Source: Anthropogastromicrobium chipingensis_A (GTDB taxonomy: Bacteria; Bacillota; Clostridia; Lachnospirales; Lachnospiraceae). From it: a stretch of 19,686 nt of DNA. This document shows, piece by piece, positions 6,850 through 13,538 of this stretch. Each line of letters starts with the position of its first letter. Position 1 is the first letter of the stretch. The translations under genes were made by a program, and so were the position numbers. The notes beneath the pieces were generated by a model, which saw only the letters and a list, made by a program, of their open reading frames with translations, was not told where the DNA came from and did no database searches. The stretch lies in contig CAVCXB010000053.1 in NCBI GenBank assembly GCA_963605535.1, positions 1 through 19,686 of the forward strand, read 5' to 3'.

Positions 6850-7233
6850 ATGCTGTTTTCGGATATTACGGATTGTGAGATGTTAGTTTACCGATGCATT
6901 CAGCAAGCAGATAAAGAAATCGGTCTGCTTGGCATCATGGACGAACTCGAAAAAAAGTATCAGAAGGATTGGAAGCGGTCAACGGTGTGCACATTTATCG
7001 CGCATCTGATTGACAAAGGGTATGTAAATGCAAGAAGAGAGGGACGCGTGTTCTATTACTCTTCGGCAATCAATGATAGGAAGTTTTTGGAAGCACAGGT
7101 AAAGCAGTTCATGAATTTCTGGTGTGACGGATCTCTCAGTGAGCTAGTGCAGTATGCATGCTCGGCCAAAGGAATTTCAAAAAAGAATGCGGCTGAAATC
7201 GTAGCTGCCGTAAAGGAGCTTGAAAAGAAGTAA
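6850..7233 (+). CDS. BlaI/MecI/CopY-family transcriptional repressor
   Basis: Small dimeric winged-helix DNA-binding protein of 127 residues. The N-terminal 80 residues follow the family pattern: a helix ending VYRCIQQ, then LLGIMDELEKKYQKDW, the recognition helix RSTVCTFIAHLIDKGYV at about 43-59, and the wing RREGRVFYYSSAI at about 62-74. The C-terminal helices (about 80-127) would form the dimer interface. Known relatives are released from DNA when a BlaR1/MecR1-type membrane protease cleaves them or, in CopY, when copper binds. No BlaR1 gene and no CopY-type CxC metal motif is present here. GAGGGAGA lies 4 bases before ATG 6850. It is followed 63 bases later by the GH3-like gene, which it may control. 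Target and signal are unknown. Confidence 0.8.
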   Translation: MLFSDITDCEMLVYRCIQQADKEIGLLGIMDELEKKYQKDWKRSTVCTFIAHLIDKGYVNARREGRVFYYSSAINDRKFLEAQVKQFMNFWCDGSLSELVQYACSAKGISKKNAAEIVAAVKELEKK

Positions 7234-7234
7234 G

Positions 7235-7267
7235 AAAGATGCTGCAGGGGATATCTGCAGCATCTTT
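7235..7267. terminator. hairpin between the BlaI-like and GH3-like genes, possible weak terminator
   Basis: A perfect 13-bp stem: AAAGATGCTGCAG (7235-7247) with CTGCAGCATCTTT (7255-7267), 7-base loop. Only three T residues follow, and they belong to the stem, so termination is probably partial. It lies 2 bases after the regulator stop codon and 29 bases before the GH3-like start, and could set the relative expression of the two genes. Confidence 0.45.
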
Positions 7268-7296
7268 GTCAGTTATTGAAAGGATCTGAGGAAATT

Positions 7297-10170
7297 ATGG
7301 AAAACCGGAATACACCATTGTGGGATGCCTCGCTTGACATTGGGGAGCGACTGGACTGGCTGCTTGAGGCACTGAATCTGGATGAGAAGTGCAGAATGCT
7401 GTCAACACTCACACCAGAGGTAGCGCGTCTTGGAATACGCAGCACGTATCTGGGCGAGGAAGCAGCTCATGGTGTGGAAGCAAAGCACGATAGGAGCGTG
7501 AACTGGGGGGCACCGAAGCCGACCACGACATTTCCACAGCCGTTTGGCATGAGCCAGACGTGGGATACCGAGCTGATGGAAAAGATCGGTGAGGCAGTCG
7601 GAAATGAGGCAAGAATTCTCTACTATCGTGAGGGAGAGCATGGCGGATTATGCCGCTGGGCGCCGATGGCAGAGCCGGAGCGTGATCCACGTTTTGGACG
7701 GACAGAAGAAGGCTACGGCGAGGATCCATATCTGGGTGGACGTATGGCATCCTCCTACATCAGAGGAATGAGAGGAAATGACCCGAACTACATCAAGACG
7801 GCGGCTACGCTTAAATATTTTACCGGCTACAATTCGGAGGAACGGCCGCTTCAGGTGTCGATTGACCCGCGAAGCTTCTATGAATATTATCTGGAACCGT
7901 ATCGCAAATGCATCACCGAGGGCGGTGCTGAGGGCGTCATGACGGCGAGCAGCATGATCAATGGCGTTCCCTCTCTTTTTTGTGACCAGCTGCAGGAGGT
8001 ACTCCGAAACGAGTGGCGTTTTCGCGGTCACATTGTCGGAAATGAGTGTTCCCTTGCCGAACTGTGTCAGGATGAGCGTTTCGCAGACATTGCAAAGACG
8101 GCAGCCCTTGCGGTGAAAGCGGGAGTCGATTGCTTTGCAGATGAGCCGGGGTATGTGGCGGGAGCCGTGCGCAGTGCCTACGACAGAGGACTTCTTACGA
8201 TGCAGGATATCAATCAGGCCGTGCGCCGCAGCTTTGCAACGAGAATTCGTCTTGGCATGTTTAATAAGAAGGAGGACGATCCGTTTGCAAACCCGGATGA
8301 GTCTCTTCTTGGCGGAAGTGTGCATGCAAATCTGTCACGTCAGGCAGGTCGCGAGTCGATTGTTCTTTTAAAGAATGAGGACCATATATTACCGCTTGAT
8401 CCGCAGAAAAACGAAAAGATTGCGGTGATTGGACCACTTGCCAATGAATGGCTCAAGGATTGGAACGGTGGAATTCCGCCGTATCGCGTCACTCCATATG
8501 ATGGCATTCGCGAGGCATTTGCTCCGGGAACGGTAACTTACACGGATGGCAAGAGAAGACTTTGTCTGCGTTGTGGGGAGCGTTACGTGTGTCTGACACA
8601 GGAAGGACGTCTGGCGTTAGGGTCACGCTCAGAGGCAGAGGAATTTGTCATCACCGATTGGGGACAGAGCAAGATGAATCTGCAGGCGGCATCGACTGGC
8701 TGCTATCTTACAAGTGTAGACGAGGATGGCAAGCTGTTTGCAAGCCGCAGGGAGGCGTTTGGCCGCCATGTAAAGGAGTGCTTCTGTGTGGAGATGCAGT
8801 CGGACGGACGTTTCCGCCTGACAACGTGGCGCGGAAGAGATGTCTATTGGGACAGCGAGGGCATGCTTCGTGCGGCAACGGATGAGCAGGTCGGTATTGG
8901 CTGGCCTGGCGAGAACCGCGCACTGTTTGGCATTGAGCAGACTTGGGATGGCACGGCTCGCGCGGTGACGCTGGCGACAGAGGCAGACAAGGTGATTGTC
9001 GTGCTTGGCACCAATCCGGTGATTAATGGTCAGATTGGACAGGATCGAGAGCAGTATGCACTTGCGAAGGCACAGCTGGAACTTTTTGCAGCTGTAAAAA
9101 ATGCAAATCCGCAGGCGATTGTGGTTGTTGTGAGCAATTATCCGCATGATCTTTCTGCATTGCAGGAAGCAAAAGCGATTCTCTTTAGCCCATCTGGTTG
9201 TCAGGAGCTTGGCCATGCGATCGCAGATGTATTGTCCGGTGCGTACAACCCGTCCGGCAGATTGAACATGACCTGGTATCCATCCTTTGAGAGCCTTCCG
9301 GCAAAAAATGAGTGTGATATCATTCGTACACGTCAGACCTACCAGTATTACAGGGGCGAGAAGCAGTTCCCATTTGGCTATGGCTTGTCCTACACCTCAT
9401 TTTCTTATGATATTTTTGCGGTTGAACAGGAAAAAGAGCAGCTTAAGGCGGTGCTGTGTGTGCGAAATACAGGAGATCGTGATGGTGCGCAGGTTGTTCA
9501 GATCTATGCGGCAAAAGAAGAGTCAACGCTTACGCTTCCAGATAAGAAGCTTGTCGGCTTTGCATTTGTCATGCTGCGCGCAGGTGAGGCGAAGGAAGTG
9601 ACGATTCGGATTCCATTCCGTGAGCTGATGATTTACGACGTGATCACCGAGAGCATGATGCTCGCGGATGGCAGCTATCGCATCTGGATTGGAGAAAACG
9701 CGGACACGCCGGTGCAGATTGTCGACAGTGATGGAACGAAGCGCCCGGCAGAGGCTGTGGTATGCCTCGACGGAGACATTCGTATGCGCCGCGATTTTGC
9801 GAATATCACGGGTGCATGGCTGTATGATGAGTGCCGAAATGTGCGCATCGCAAGGCGAGAGGGTGCGCAGGTGGTCAGTGTCAATAACAAGACGCAGGAA
9901 GCCATGATGGGGTATACCATGGGCGACAACGATAGTCTTGGAAGCGAGCTTCACTTAAAGCTCTACGCAGCCGAGGGCAGCAAGCTCAAGATCACCATAA
10001 ACGACAAGGATTCCCAGATGTTTGCGTTAAACACGCAGGGTACGATGCAGGAGGTCTGTATCAATCTGTCCGAGGAGATGGCCATGTGGGGCTATGTGGA
10101 TGAGATCATAAAGCTGAAGCTGTCCATGAAGGGTGTTATGGGAATTAGTTATTTCTGGTTTGAACAATAA
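7297..10170 (+). CDS. GH3-family protein with beta-trefoil insertion and substituted active site
   Basis: Large cytoplasmic protein of 957 residues without signal peptide. ATG 7297 is chosen over the in-frame TTG 7276 because GAGGA precedes it by 5 bases. Order of domains: GH3 TIM barrel (about 15-330; EAAHGVEA, then RDPRFGRTEEGYGEDPYLGG), GH3 C-terminal sandwich (about 345-410 and 555-660), an insertion at about 418-533 resembling a fascin-like beta-trefoil (repeated CYLTSVDEDGKLFAS-type units), a fibronectin-III-like domain (about 690-800) and a C-terminal beta-rich domain (815-957). GH3 enzymes hydrolyse beta-glucosides, beta-xylosides and related sugars. Here the nucleophile Asp of the family SD motif is Asn249 (IVGNE), the KH pair is Lys173-Tyr174, and the acid/base Glu position (INGREx-DR in relatives) reads INGQIGQDR, with Ile580. 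Activity of the usual kind is doubtful. It is probably co-transcribed with the BlaI-like regulator. Confidence 0.8.
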   Translation: MENRNTPLWDASLDIGERLDWLLEALNLDEKCRMLSTLTPEVARLGIRSTYLGEEAAHGVEAKHDRSVNWGAPKPTTTFPQPFGMSQTWDTELMEKIGEAVGNEARILYYREGEHGGLCRWAPMAEPERDPRFGRTEEGYGEDPYLGGRMASSYIRGMRGNDPNYIKTAATLKYFTGYNSEERPLQVSIDPRSFYEYYLEPYRKCITEGGAEGVMTASSMINGVPSLFCDQLQEVLRNEWRFRGHIVGNECSLAELCQDERFADIAKTAALAVKAGVDCFADEPGYVAGAVRSAYDRGLLTMQDINQAVRRSFATRIRLGMFNKKEDDPFANPDESLLGGSVHANLSRQAGRESIVLLKNEDHILPLDPQKNEKIAVIGPLANEWLKDWNGGIPPYRVTPYDGIREAFAPGTVTYTDGKRRLCLRCGERYVCLTQEGRLALGSRSEAEEFVITDWGQSKMNLQAASTGCYLTSVDEDGKLFASRREAFGRHVKECFCVEMQSDGRFRLTTWRGRDVYWDSEGMLRAATDEQVGIGWPGENRALFGIEQTWDGTARAVTLATEADKVIVVLGTNPVINGQIGQDREQYALAKAQLELFAAVKNANPQAIVVVVSNYPHDLSALQEAKAILFSPSGCQELGHAIADVLSGAYNPSGRLNMTWYPSFESLPAKNECDIIRTRQTYQYYRGEKQFPFGYGLSYTSFSYDIFAVEQEKEQLKAVLCVRNTGDRDGAQVVQIYAAKEESTLTLPDKKLVGFAFVMLRAGEAKEVTIRIPFRELMIYDVITESMMLADGSYRIWIGENADTPVQIVDSDGTKRPAEAVVCLDGDIRMRRDFANITGAWLYDECRNVRIARREGAQVVSVNNKTQEAMMGYTMGDNDSLGSELHLKLYAAEGSKLKITINDKDSQMFALNTQGTMQEVCINLSEEMAMWGYVDEIIKLKLSMKGVMGISYFWFEQ

Positions 10171-10238
10171 AATCGAAAAAGAAATACAAATCAAAGCCAT
10201 GCTTTTATATAAATTATGACAGACGGAAGGATTTATTT

Positions 10239-10427
10239 ATGAAAATGGATTTTGAGGTTGGAGACAGAATCACCATGAAAAAGCCGCATCCGTGCGGAAG
10301 CAGGGAGTGGGAGATTTTGCGTGTCGGAATGGATTTTCGCCTGCGCTGCTGCGGCTGTGATCACCAAATTTTGGTGTCGAGAAAACTGGTGGAGAAGAAT
10401 ACGAAAAGTATCAAAAAGGCAGAATAA
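10239..10427 (+). CDS. DUF951 family protein
   Basis: Small basic protein of 62 residues with the DUF951 pattern: FEVGDRITMKKPHPCGS, then EWEILRVGMDFRLRCCGCD and LVSRKLVEK. Three of its cysteines are Cys19, Cys37 and Cys38, and Cys40 follows. These could bind metal or nucleic acid, but no function is established. GGAAGGA lies about 8 bases before ATG 10239. It stands directly before rpsF-ssb-rpsR, the usual DUF951 neighbourhood in Firmicutes, which supports the assignment. A weak AT-rich stretch at 10205-10220 may be a promoter, otherwise it depends on read-through from the GH3-like gene. Confidence 0.85.
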   Translation: MKMDFEVGDRITMKKPHPCGSREWEILRVGMDFRLRCCGCDHQILVSRKLVEKNTKSIKKAE

Positions 10428-10444
10428 ATTTTGTAAAAAAACAC

Positions 10445-10473
10445 TTGCATTTTTTGCGCAAATATGGTAGAGT
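10445..10473 (+). promoter_or_regulatory. promoter for the rpsF-ssb-rpsR operon
   Basis: TTGCAT (10445-10450), 17-base spacer, TAGAGT (10468-10473), with TGG before the -10 box. Transcription would start near 10480, about 68 bases before rpsF. Confidence 0.65.
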
Positions 10474-10502
10474 AAAGAACTGTGATGTAATGTCATATCC
10501 TT

Positions 10503-10523
10503 GCTCTTCAGTAAGTGAAGGGC
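10503..10523 (+). promoter_or_regulatory. hairpin in the rpsF leader
   Basis: GCTCTTCA (10503-10510), loop GTAAG, TGAAGGGC (10516-10523): 8 bp with one G-T pair, ending 11 bases before the GGAGG of rpsF. S6:S18 leader RNAs autoregulate this operon in many bacteria, but their bulged CCG signature is not seen here, so the role is open. Confidence 0.35.
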
Positions 10524-10547
10524 CAGAGACCAGAAGGAGGTAGAAAC

Positions 10548-10835
10548 ATGAATAAGTACGAGTTAGCAGTTGTATTAAGTGCAAAGCTTGAGGAAGAAGA
10601 GAGAGCTGCAGCAATCGAAAAGGTACAGGGCTACATCACCCGTTACAACGGCGTTGTTACGAACGTTGATGATTGGGGTAAGAAGAGACTGGCTTATGAG
10701 ATTCAGAAGTCCAAAGAGGCTTACTATTACTTCATCCAGTTTGATGCTGATGCAGAGTGTCCGAACGAAGTTGAGAGACACGTTCGCATTATGGAACCGG
10801 TTGTCAGATATCTTTGCGTTAAGCAGGAAGCGTAA
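10548..10835 (+). CDS. rpsF: 30S ribosomal protein S6
   Basis: Ribosomal protein of the 30S platform that binds as a heterodimer with S18. 95 residues, a normal length. The sequence begins MNKYELAVVLSAKLEEEERAA and contains VDDWGKKRLAYEIQK and the YYYFIQFDAD strand typical of S6. Upstream in-frame codons exist back to 10515, but AGAAGGAGG ends 7 bases before ATG 10548, which fixes the start. First gene of rpsF-ssb-rpsR, with its own promoter and a leader hairpin. Confidence 0.96.
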   Translation: MNKYELAVVLSAKLEEEERAAAIEKVQGYITRYNGVVTNVDDWGKKRLAYEIQKSKEAYYYFIQFDADAECPNEVERHVRIMEPVVRYLCVKQEA

Positions 10836-10890
10836 GCAAGACGCTTAGGCATTCGGCTTAAGCATTTTAGAAAGGGCATGGTTATTAACT

Positions 10891-11355
10891 ATGAATAAAG
10901 TTATTTTAATGGGAAGACTTACCCGAGACCCAGAAGTTCGTTACTCACAGGGCGAGCGCCAGATGGCTATTGCAAGATACACCTTGGCCGTAGATCGCAG
11001 AGGACGCTCAAACGCTTCCAATGGTGAGCAGACAGCTGACTTTATTCAGTGTGTGGCATTTGACCGTTCAGCAGAGTTCGCTGAGAAGTATTTCCATCAG
11101 GGAACCAAGCTTGTGGTTACCGGACGTATTCAGACCGGCAGCTACACCAATAAGGATGGCCAGAAAGTTTATACGACCGATGTGGTTGTTGAAGATCAGG
11201 AGTTTGCAGAGAGCAAGGCAGCCAGTGCAGGAGCCAACAATGGCGGTTACAGACCGGCAATGTCTCAGTCCAGACCTGAGCCAGCCAGTGCAGTTGCAAG
11301 CGGCTTCATGAACATCCCGGACGGCGTAGAAGACGAAGGACTTCCATTTAACTAA
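10891..11355 (+). CDS. ssb: single-stranded DNA-binding protein
   Basis: Binds single-stranded DNA as a tetramer in replication, repair and recombination. 154 residues: an OB-fold domain (1-107; MNKVILMGRLTRDPEVRYS, FIQCVAFDRSAEFAEKYFHQG, VTGRIQTGSYTNKDGQKVYTT), a flexible Gln/Pro/Ser/Ala-rich linker, and the acidic tail DEGLPFN that recruits partner proteins. The tail ends in Asn after Phe, a small departure from the usual terminal PF. AAAGGG is 14 bases from ATG 10891, longer than usual, and an ATG at 10878 opens a six-codon frame that overlaps the real start by one base pattern and is probably not used. It lies 55 bases after rpsF in the same operon. Confidence 0.96.
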   Translation: MNKVILMGRLTRDPEVRYSQGERQMAIARYTLAVDRRGRSNASNGEQTADFIQCVAFDRSAEFAEKYFHQGTKLVVTGRIQTGSYTNKDGQKVYTTDVVVEDQEFAESKAASAGANNGGYRPAMSQSRPEPASAVASGFMNIPDGVEDEGLPFN

Positions 11356-11389
11356 TGATGTCAAAGACAGACGGAGAAAAACGTCCATA

Positions 11390-11410
11390 GTCAGAGCCGA
11401 AAGGTCTGAC
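11390..11410 (+). other. GAAA-tetraloop hairpin between ssb and rpsR
   Basis: GTCAGA (11390-11395) pairs with TCTGAC (11405-11410). After a bulged G, CC pairs with GG around a GAAA loop. There is no T tract, so it is more likely a processing or stability element than a terminator. Confidence 0.35.
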
Positions 11411-11439
11411 AGATAGAAGATCAAAAAGGAGAGAAGAAC

Positions 11440-11703
11440 ATGGCTTACAATAAGGCAGAAAAAACTGATTCCTCCATGAAGAGAAGAGCACCTCGCAGAA
11501 GAAAGAAGGTTTGCGTATTCTGTGGAGAGAACAACGGTGTTATTGATTACAAGAACGTTGCAATGTTAAAGAAGTATGTTTCCGAGAGAGGAAAGATCCT
11601 TCCGAGAAGAATTACCGGAACCTGCGCAAAGCATCAGAGAGCAATGACCGTAGCGATCAAGAGAGCTCGTCATATCGCACTTATGCCATATACCGTAGAC
11701 TAA
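11440..11703 (+). CDS. rpsR: 30S ribosomal protein S18
   Basis: 30S platform protein, partner of S6. 87 residues with the basic N-terminus (KRRAPRRRKK), KNVAMLKKYVSERGKILPRRITGTCAKHQR and the final IKRARHIALMPYT typical of S18. It is the cysteine-containing form: Cys25, Cys28, Cys62 and His65 are placed as a zinc site. AAAAAGGAGA lies 7 bases before ATG 11440. Last gene of the operon; a strong terminator follows at 11727. Confidence 0.97.
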   Translation: MAYNKAEKTDSSMKRRAPRRRKKVCVFCGENNGVIDYKNVAMLKKYVSERGKILPRRITGTCAKHQRAMTVAIKRARHIALMPYTVD

Positions 11704-11726
11704 TCCGATATCAATTCGCGATTATA

Positions 11727-11755
11727 GGAGTGCACGAAAGTGCGCTCCTTTTTTT
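11727..11755 (+). terminator. intrinsic terminator of the rpsF-ssb-rpsR operon
   Basis: GGAGTGCAC (11727-11735), GAAA loop, GTGCGCTCC (11740-11748), followed by seven T residues (11749-11755). Confidence 0.92.
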
Positions 11756-11812
11756 GTGGATGGGTGTCCTGTCAATTGTAACTTTTTTTAGATGACTTGT
11801 ATACAGGCAACC

Positions 11813-11841
11813 TTGACAGACGCCCCTAATTGAACTATCAT
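11813..11841 (+). promoter_or_regulatory. promoter for the yqeY-glycosylase operon
   Basis: TTGACA (11813-11818), 17-base spacer, TATCAT (11836-11841). Transcription would start about 45 bases before yqeY. Confidence 0.8.
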
Positions 11842-11891
11842 GTTACTAACGTGTGAGGCATAAGCCGCACCACAGAAAGGAAGAATGTATC

Positions 11892-12329
11892 ATGCAATTT
11901 GAGAAACTTCAAAAAGATATGATTGCCGCAATGAAGGCAAAGGATAAGCCAAGAAAGGAATCCATCTCCGCACTGATTTCCGCAGTAAAGAAAGCAGCGA
12001 TCGACAAGGGATGCCGTGACAATATTACAGAGGAGCTAGTAGACAGCGTTATCTTAAAGGAATTAAAGACCGCAAAAGAGCAGATCGACTCCTGTCCGGC
12101 AGATCGTACTGAGCTTAAGGAAGAGTATCAGGCAAGATACGATGTCATCAGCGAGTATGCGCCAAAGCTTCTGTCTGCAGATGAAGTAAAGGAAATCCTG
12201 ACAACCAAATTTGCTGACGTGATTGCTACAAAGAATAAGGGTCAGATTATGAAGGCTGTTATGGCAGAGTTAAAGGGAAAAGCTGACGGAAAAGTAATCA
12301 ATCAGGTGGTTGCACAGCTGTGCCAGTAA
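11892..12329 (+). CDS. yqeY: GatB/YqeY domain protein
   Basis: Helical protein of 145 residues of the YqeY family, whose C-terminal half resembles the tRNA-binding tail of the amidotransferase subunit GatB. The cellular role is not settled. Visible features are the N-terminal MQFEKLQKDMIAAMKAKDK, the RKESISALISAVKKAAIDKG helix region, YAPKLLSADEVKEILTTKF and the C-terminal GQIMKAVMAELKGKADGKVINQVV signature. ATG 11892 is preceded by GAAAGGAAG at about 11 bases; the upstream in-frame start at 11853 has no ribosome-binding site. It overlaps the next gene's GTG start by 10 bases, suggesting translational coupling. Confidence 0.9.
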   Translation: MQFEKLQKDMIAAMKAKDKPRKESISALISAVKKAAIDKGCRDNITEELVDSVILKELKTAKEQIDSCPADRTELKEEYQARYDVISEYAPKLLSADEVKEILTTKFADVIATKNKGQIMKAVMAELKGKADGKVINQVVAQLCQ

Positions 12330-13324
12330 ATAAAAGCGAGCAGCAGACAGCAGGCAAGTCCATTCAGATGAATGCACAGACAACGGTACAGGCAGCACTG
12401 GTCCAATCAAATGGTGTGCAGATTGAGGCGGATTGCTTCGATCTTGAGCAGATCATGGAGAGCGGCCAGTGCTTTCGTATTTATCGGGTGAGTGAGAATG
12501 AAGTAAATCACGGTACTGGTCTTACGGCAGGCAATATCAATGAGTCCGTCAACTCAGGGACGCTCTATCGAGCAACAGCTGCGGATCATACTGTTTTGAT
12601 TCGTCAGGAAGGGAAAAATATATCATCCCATCACGAGAAACTTCAGGACAACCTACATCTCGTCACTTTCCTCTGTCCTCCTGACGAGTACGAGCACTTC
12701 TGGTGTCATTACTTTGATCTGGAAACTGATTATCGTCAATACGAGACTGCAATTGATCCGGCAGACTCGTATCTAAAGTCTGCGTTTGCCTTTGGAAGCG
12801 GTATCCGCATCCTGCATCAGGATCCGTGGGAGATGCTAATCACCTTTATTATTTCACAGCGAAAAAACATTCCAGCCATCCGTCAGGCCGTGGAAGCGCT
12901 GTCAAAGAAATGTGGCACTTGCATTGACAAAGAAAATCAAATTTATGCGTTTCCGACACCAGCGCAGTTATCTGCGCTTACGTTATCGGATCTTCAGTCT
13001 CTTTCCCTCGGTTATCGTGCAAAATATATTTATGAGACCACAAAACAGGTTATGGACGGTTCGCTTGCCCTCACGCAGTGGGACATACTTTCTGACGATG
13101 ATCTGCACAAAATGCTTCTTTCGTGCTATGGTGTCGGAGAAAAGGTGGCAAACTGTGTCGCACTGTTTGGGTATCATCGAATCGGCGCATTTCCGGTAGA
13201 TGTGTGGATTGATCGGATCCAGAAAACATACTATAATGGCCATTTTCCAGTGGAAAAATATGAGGGCTTTGCAGGAATCATGCAGCAGTACCTATTTTAT
13301 TACGAGCGGAAAAAAGATTCTTGA
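12320..13324 (+). CDS. OGG1-type 8-oxoguanine DNA glycosylase/AP lyase
   Basis: Base-excision repair enzyme that removes oxidised guanine from DNA. 334 residues from GTG 12320 (AGGTGG 10 bases upstream, inside yqeY); ATG 12368 is an alternative start, because residues 1-33 look poorly conserved. An OGG N-terminal domain (about 34-140; DCFDLEQIMESGQCFR) precedes the HhH-GPD domain (about 165-300; WEMLITFIISQRKNIPAIRQAVEAL). The helix-hairpin-helix reads LLSCYGVGEKVANCVALF, with catalytic Lys275 and the conserved Asp294 in FPVDVW. The C-terminal AGIMQQYLFYYER is typical of clostridial members. The N-terminal domain carries a variable stretch at about 58-80. The same operon as yqeY; no terminator follows before the ftsH promoter. 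Confidence 0.88.
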   Translation: MPVNKSEQQTAGKSIQMNAQTTVQAALVQSNGVQIEADCFDLEQIMESGQCFRIYRVSENEVNHGTGLTAGNINESVNSGTLYRATAADHTVLIRQEGKNISSHHEKLQDNLHLVTFLCPPDEYEHFWCHYFDLETDYRQYETAIDPADSYLKSAFAFGSGIRILHQDPWEMLITFIISQRKNIPAIRQAVEALSKKCGTCIDKENQIYAFPTPAQLSALTLSDLQSLSLGYRAKYIYETTKQVMDGSLALTQWDILSDDDLHKMLLSCYGVGEKVANCVALFGYHRIGAFPVDVWIDRIQKTYYNGHFPVEKYEGFAGIMQQYLFYYERKKDS

Positions 13325-13380
13325 ATCCAGCTTGGAACCGTCGGAAAAAAGATAGATTTCATATTTATTTCACATAAAAT

Positions 13381-13407
13381 TTAGCACTCTCTGCTTGACA
13401 GTGCTAA
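13381..13407. promoter_or_regulatory. CIRCE-like operator (HrcA site) of ftsH
   Basis: TTAGCACTC (13381-13389), nine-base spacer, CAGTGCTAA (13399-13407). The CIRCE consensus is TTAGCACTC, nine bases, GAGTGCTAA, so only one of 18 arm positions differs. It overlaps the ftsH -35 box, the position expected for repression by the heat-shock repressor HrcA. Confidence 0.9.
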
Positions 13408-13423
13408 TAAAAAGGGGTATCAT
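13395..13423 (+). promoter_or_regulatory. promoter of ftsH
   Basis: TTGACA (13395-13400), 17-base spacer, TATCAT (13418-13423). The -35 box lies inside the CIRCE element. Transcription would start near 13430. Confidence 0.85.
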
Positions 13424-13438
13424 ACGATTAGGCGTGGA

Positions 13439-13494
13439 ATGCAAGACGATTAATGCAAGATAATTGATGCAAAACAATCAATGCAAAACAATCT
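13439..13494 (+). repeat. four tandem 14-nt repeats in the ftsH leader
   Basis: Units ATGCAAGACGATTA, ATGCAAGATAATTG, ATGCAAAACAATCA and ATGCAAAACAATCT follow each other without gaps, and a fifth partial ATGC starts at 13495. Consensus ATGCAARAYRATYN. The array begins about 9 bases after the predicted transcription start. Confidence 0.9.
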
Positions 13495-13502
13495 ATGCCA
13501 TA

Positions 13503-13523
13503 TGCTCCAGAGACGCTGGAGCA
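13503..13523 (+). promoter_or_regulatory. hairpin before the ftsH ribosome-binding site
   Basis: TGCTCCAG (13503-13510), loop AGACG, CTGGAGCA (13516-13523): a perfect 8-bp stem ending 5 bases before the GTGAGGTG at 13528-13535. It may affect translation but does not mask the Shine-Dalgarno sequence itself. Confidence 0.5.
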
Positions 13524-13538
13524 GAATGTGAGGTGCGT

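Noticed and set aside
10878..10898. ATG at 10878 as the ssb start
   Set aside because: It opens a six-codon frame that stops at once; the frame of the SSB protein starts at 10891.
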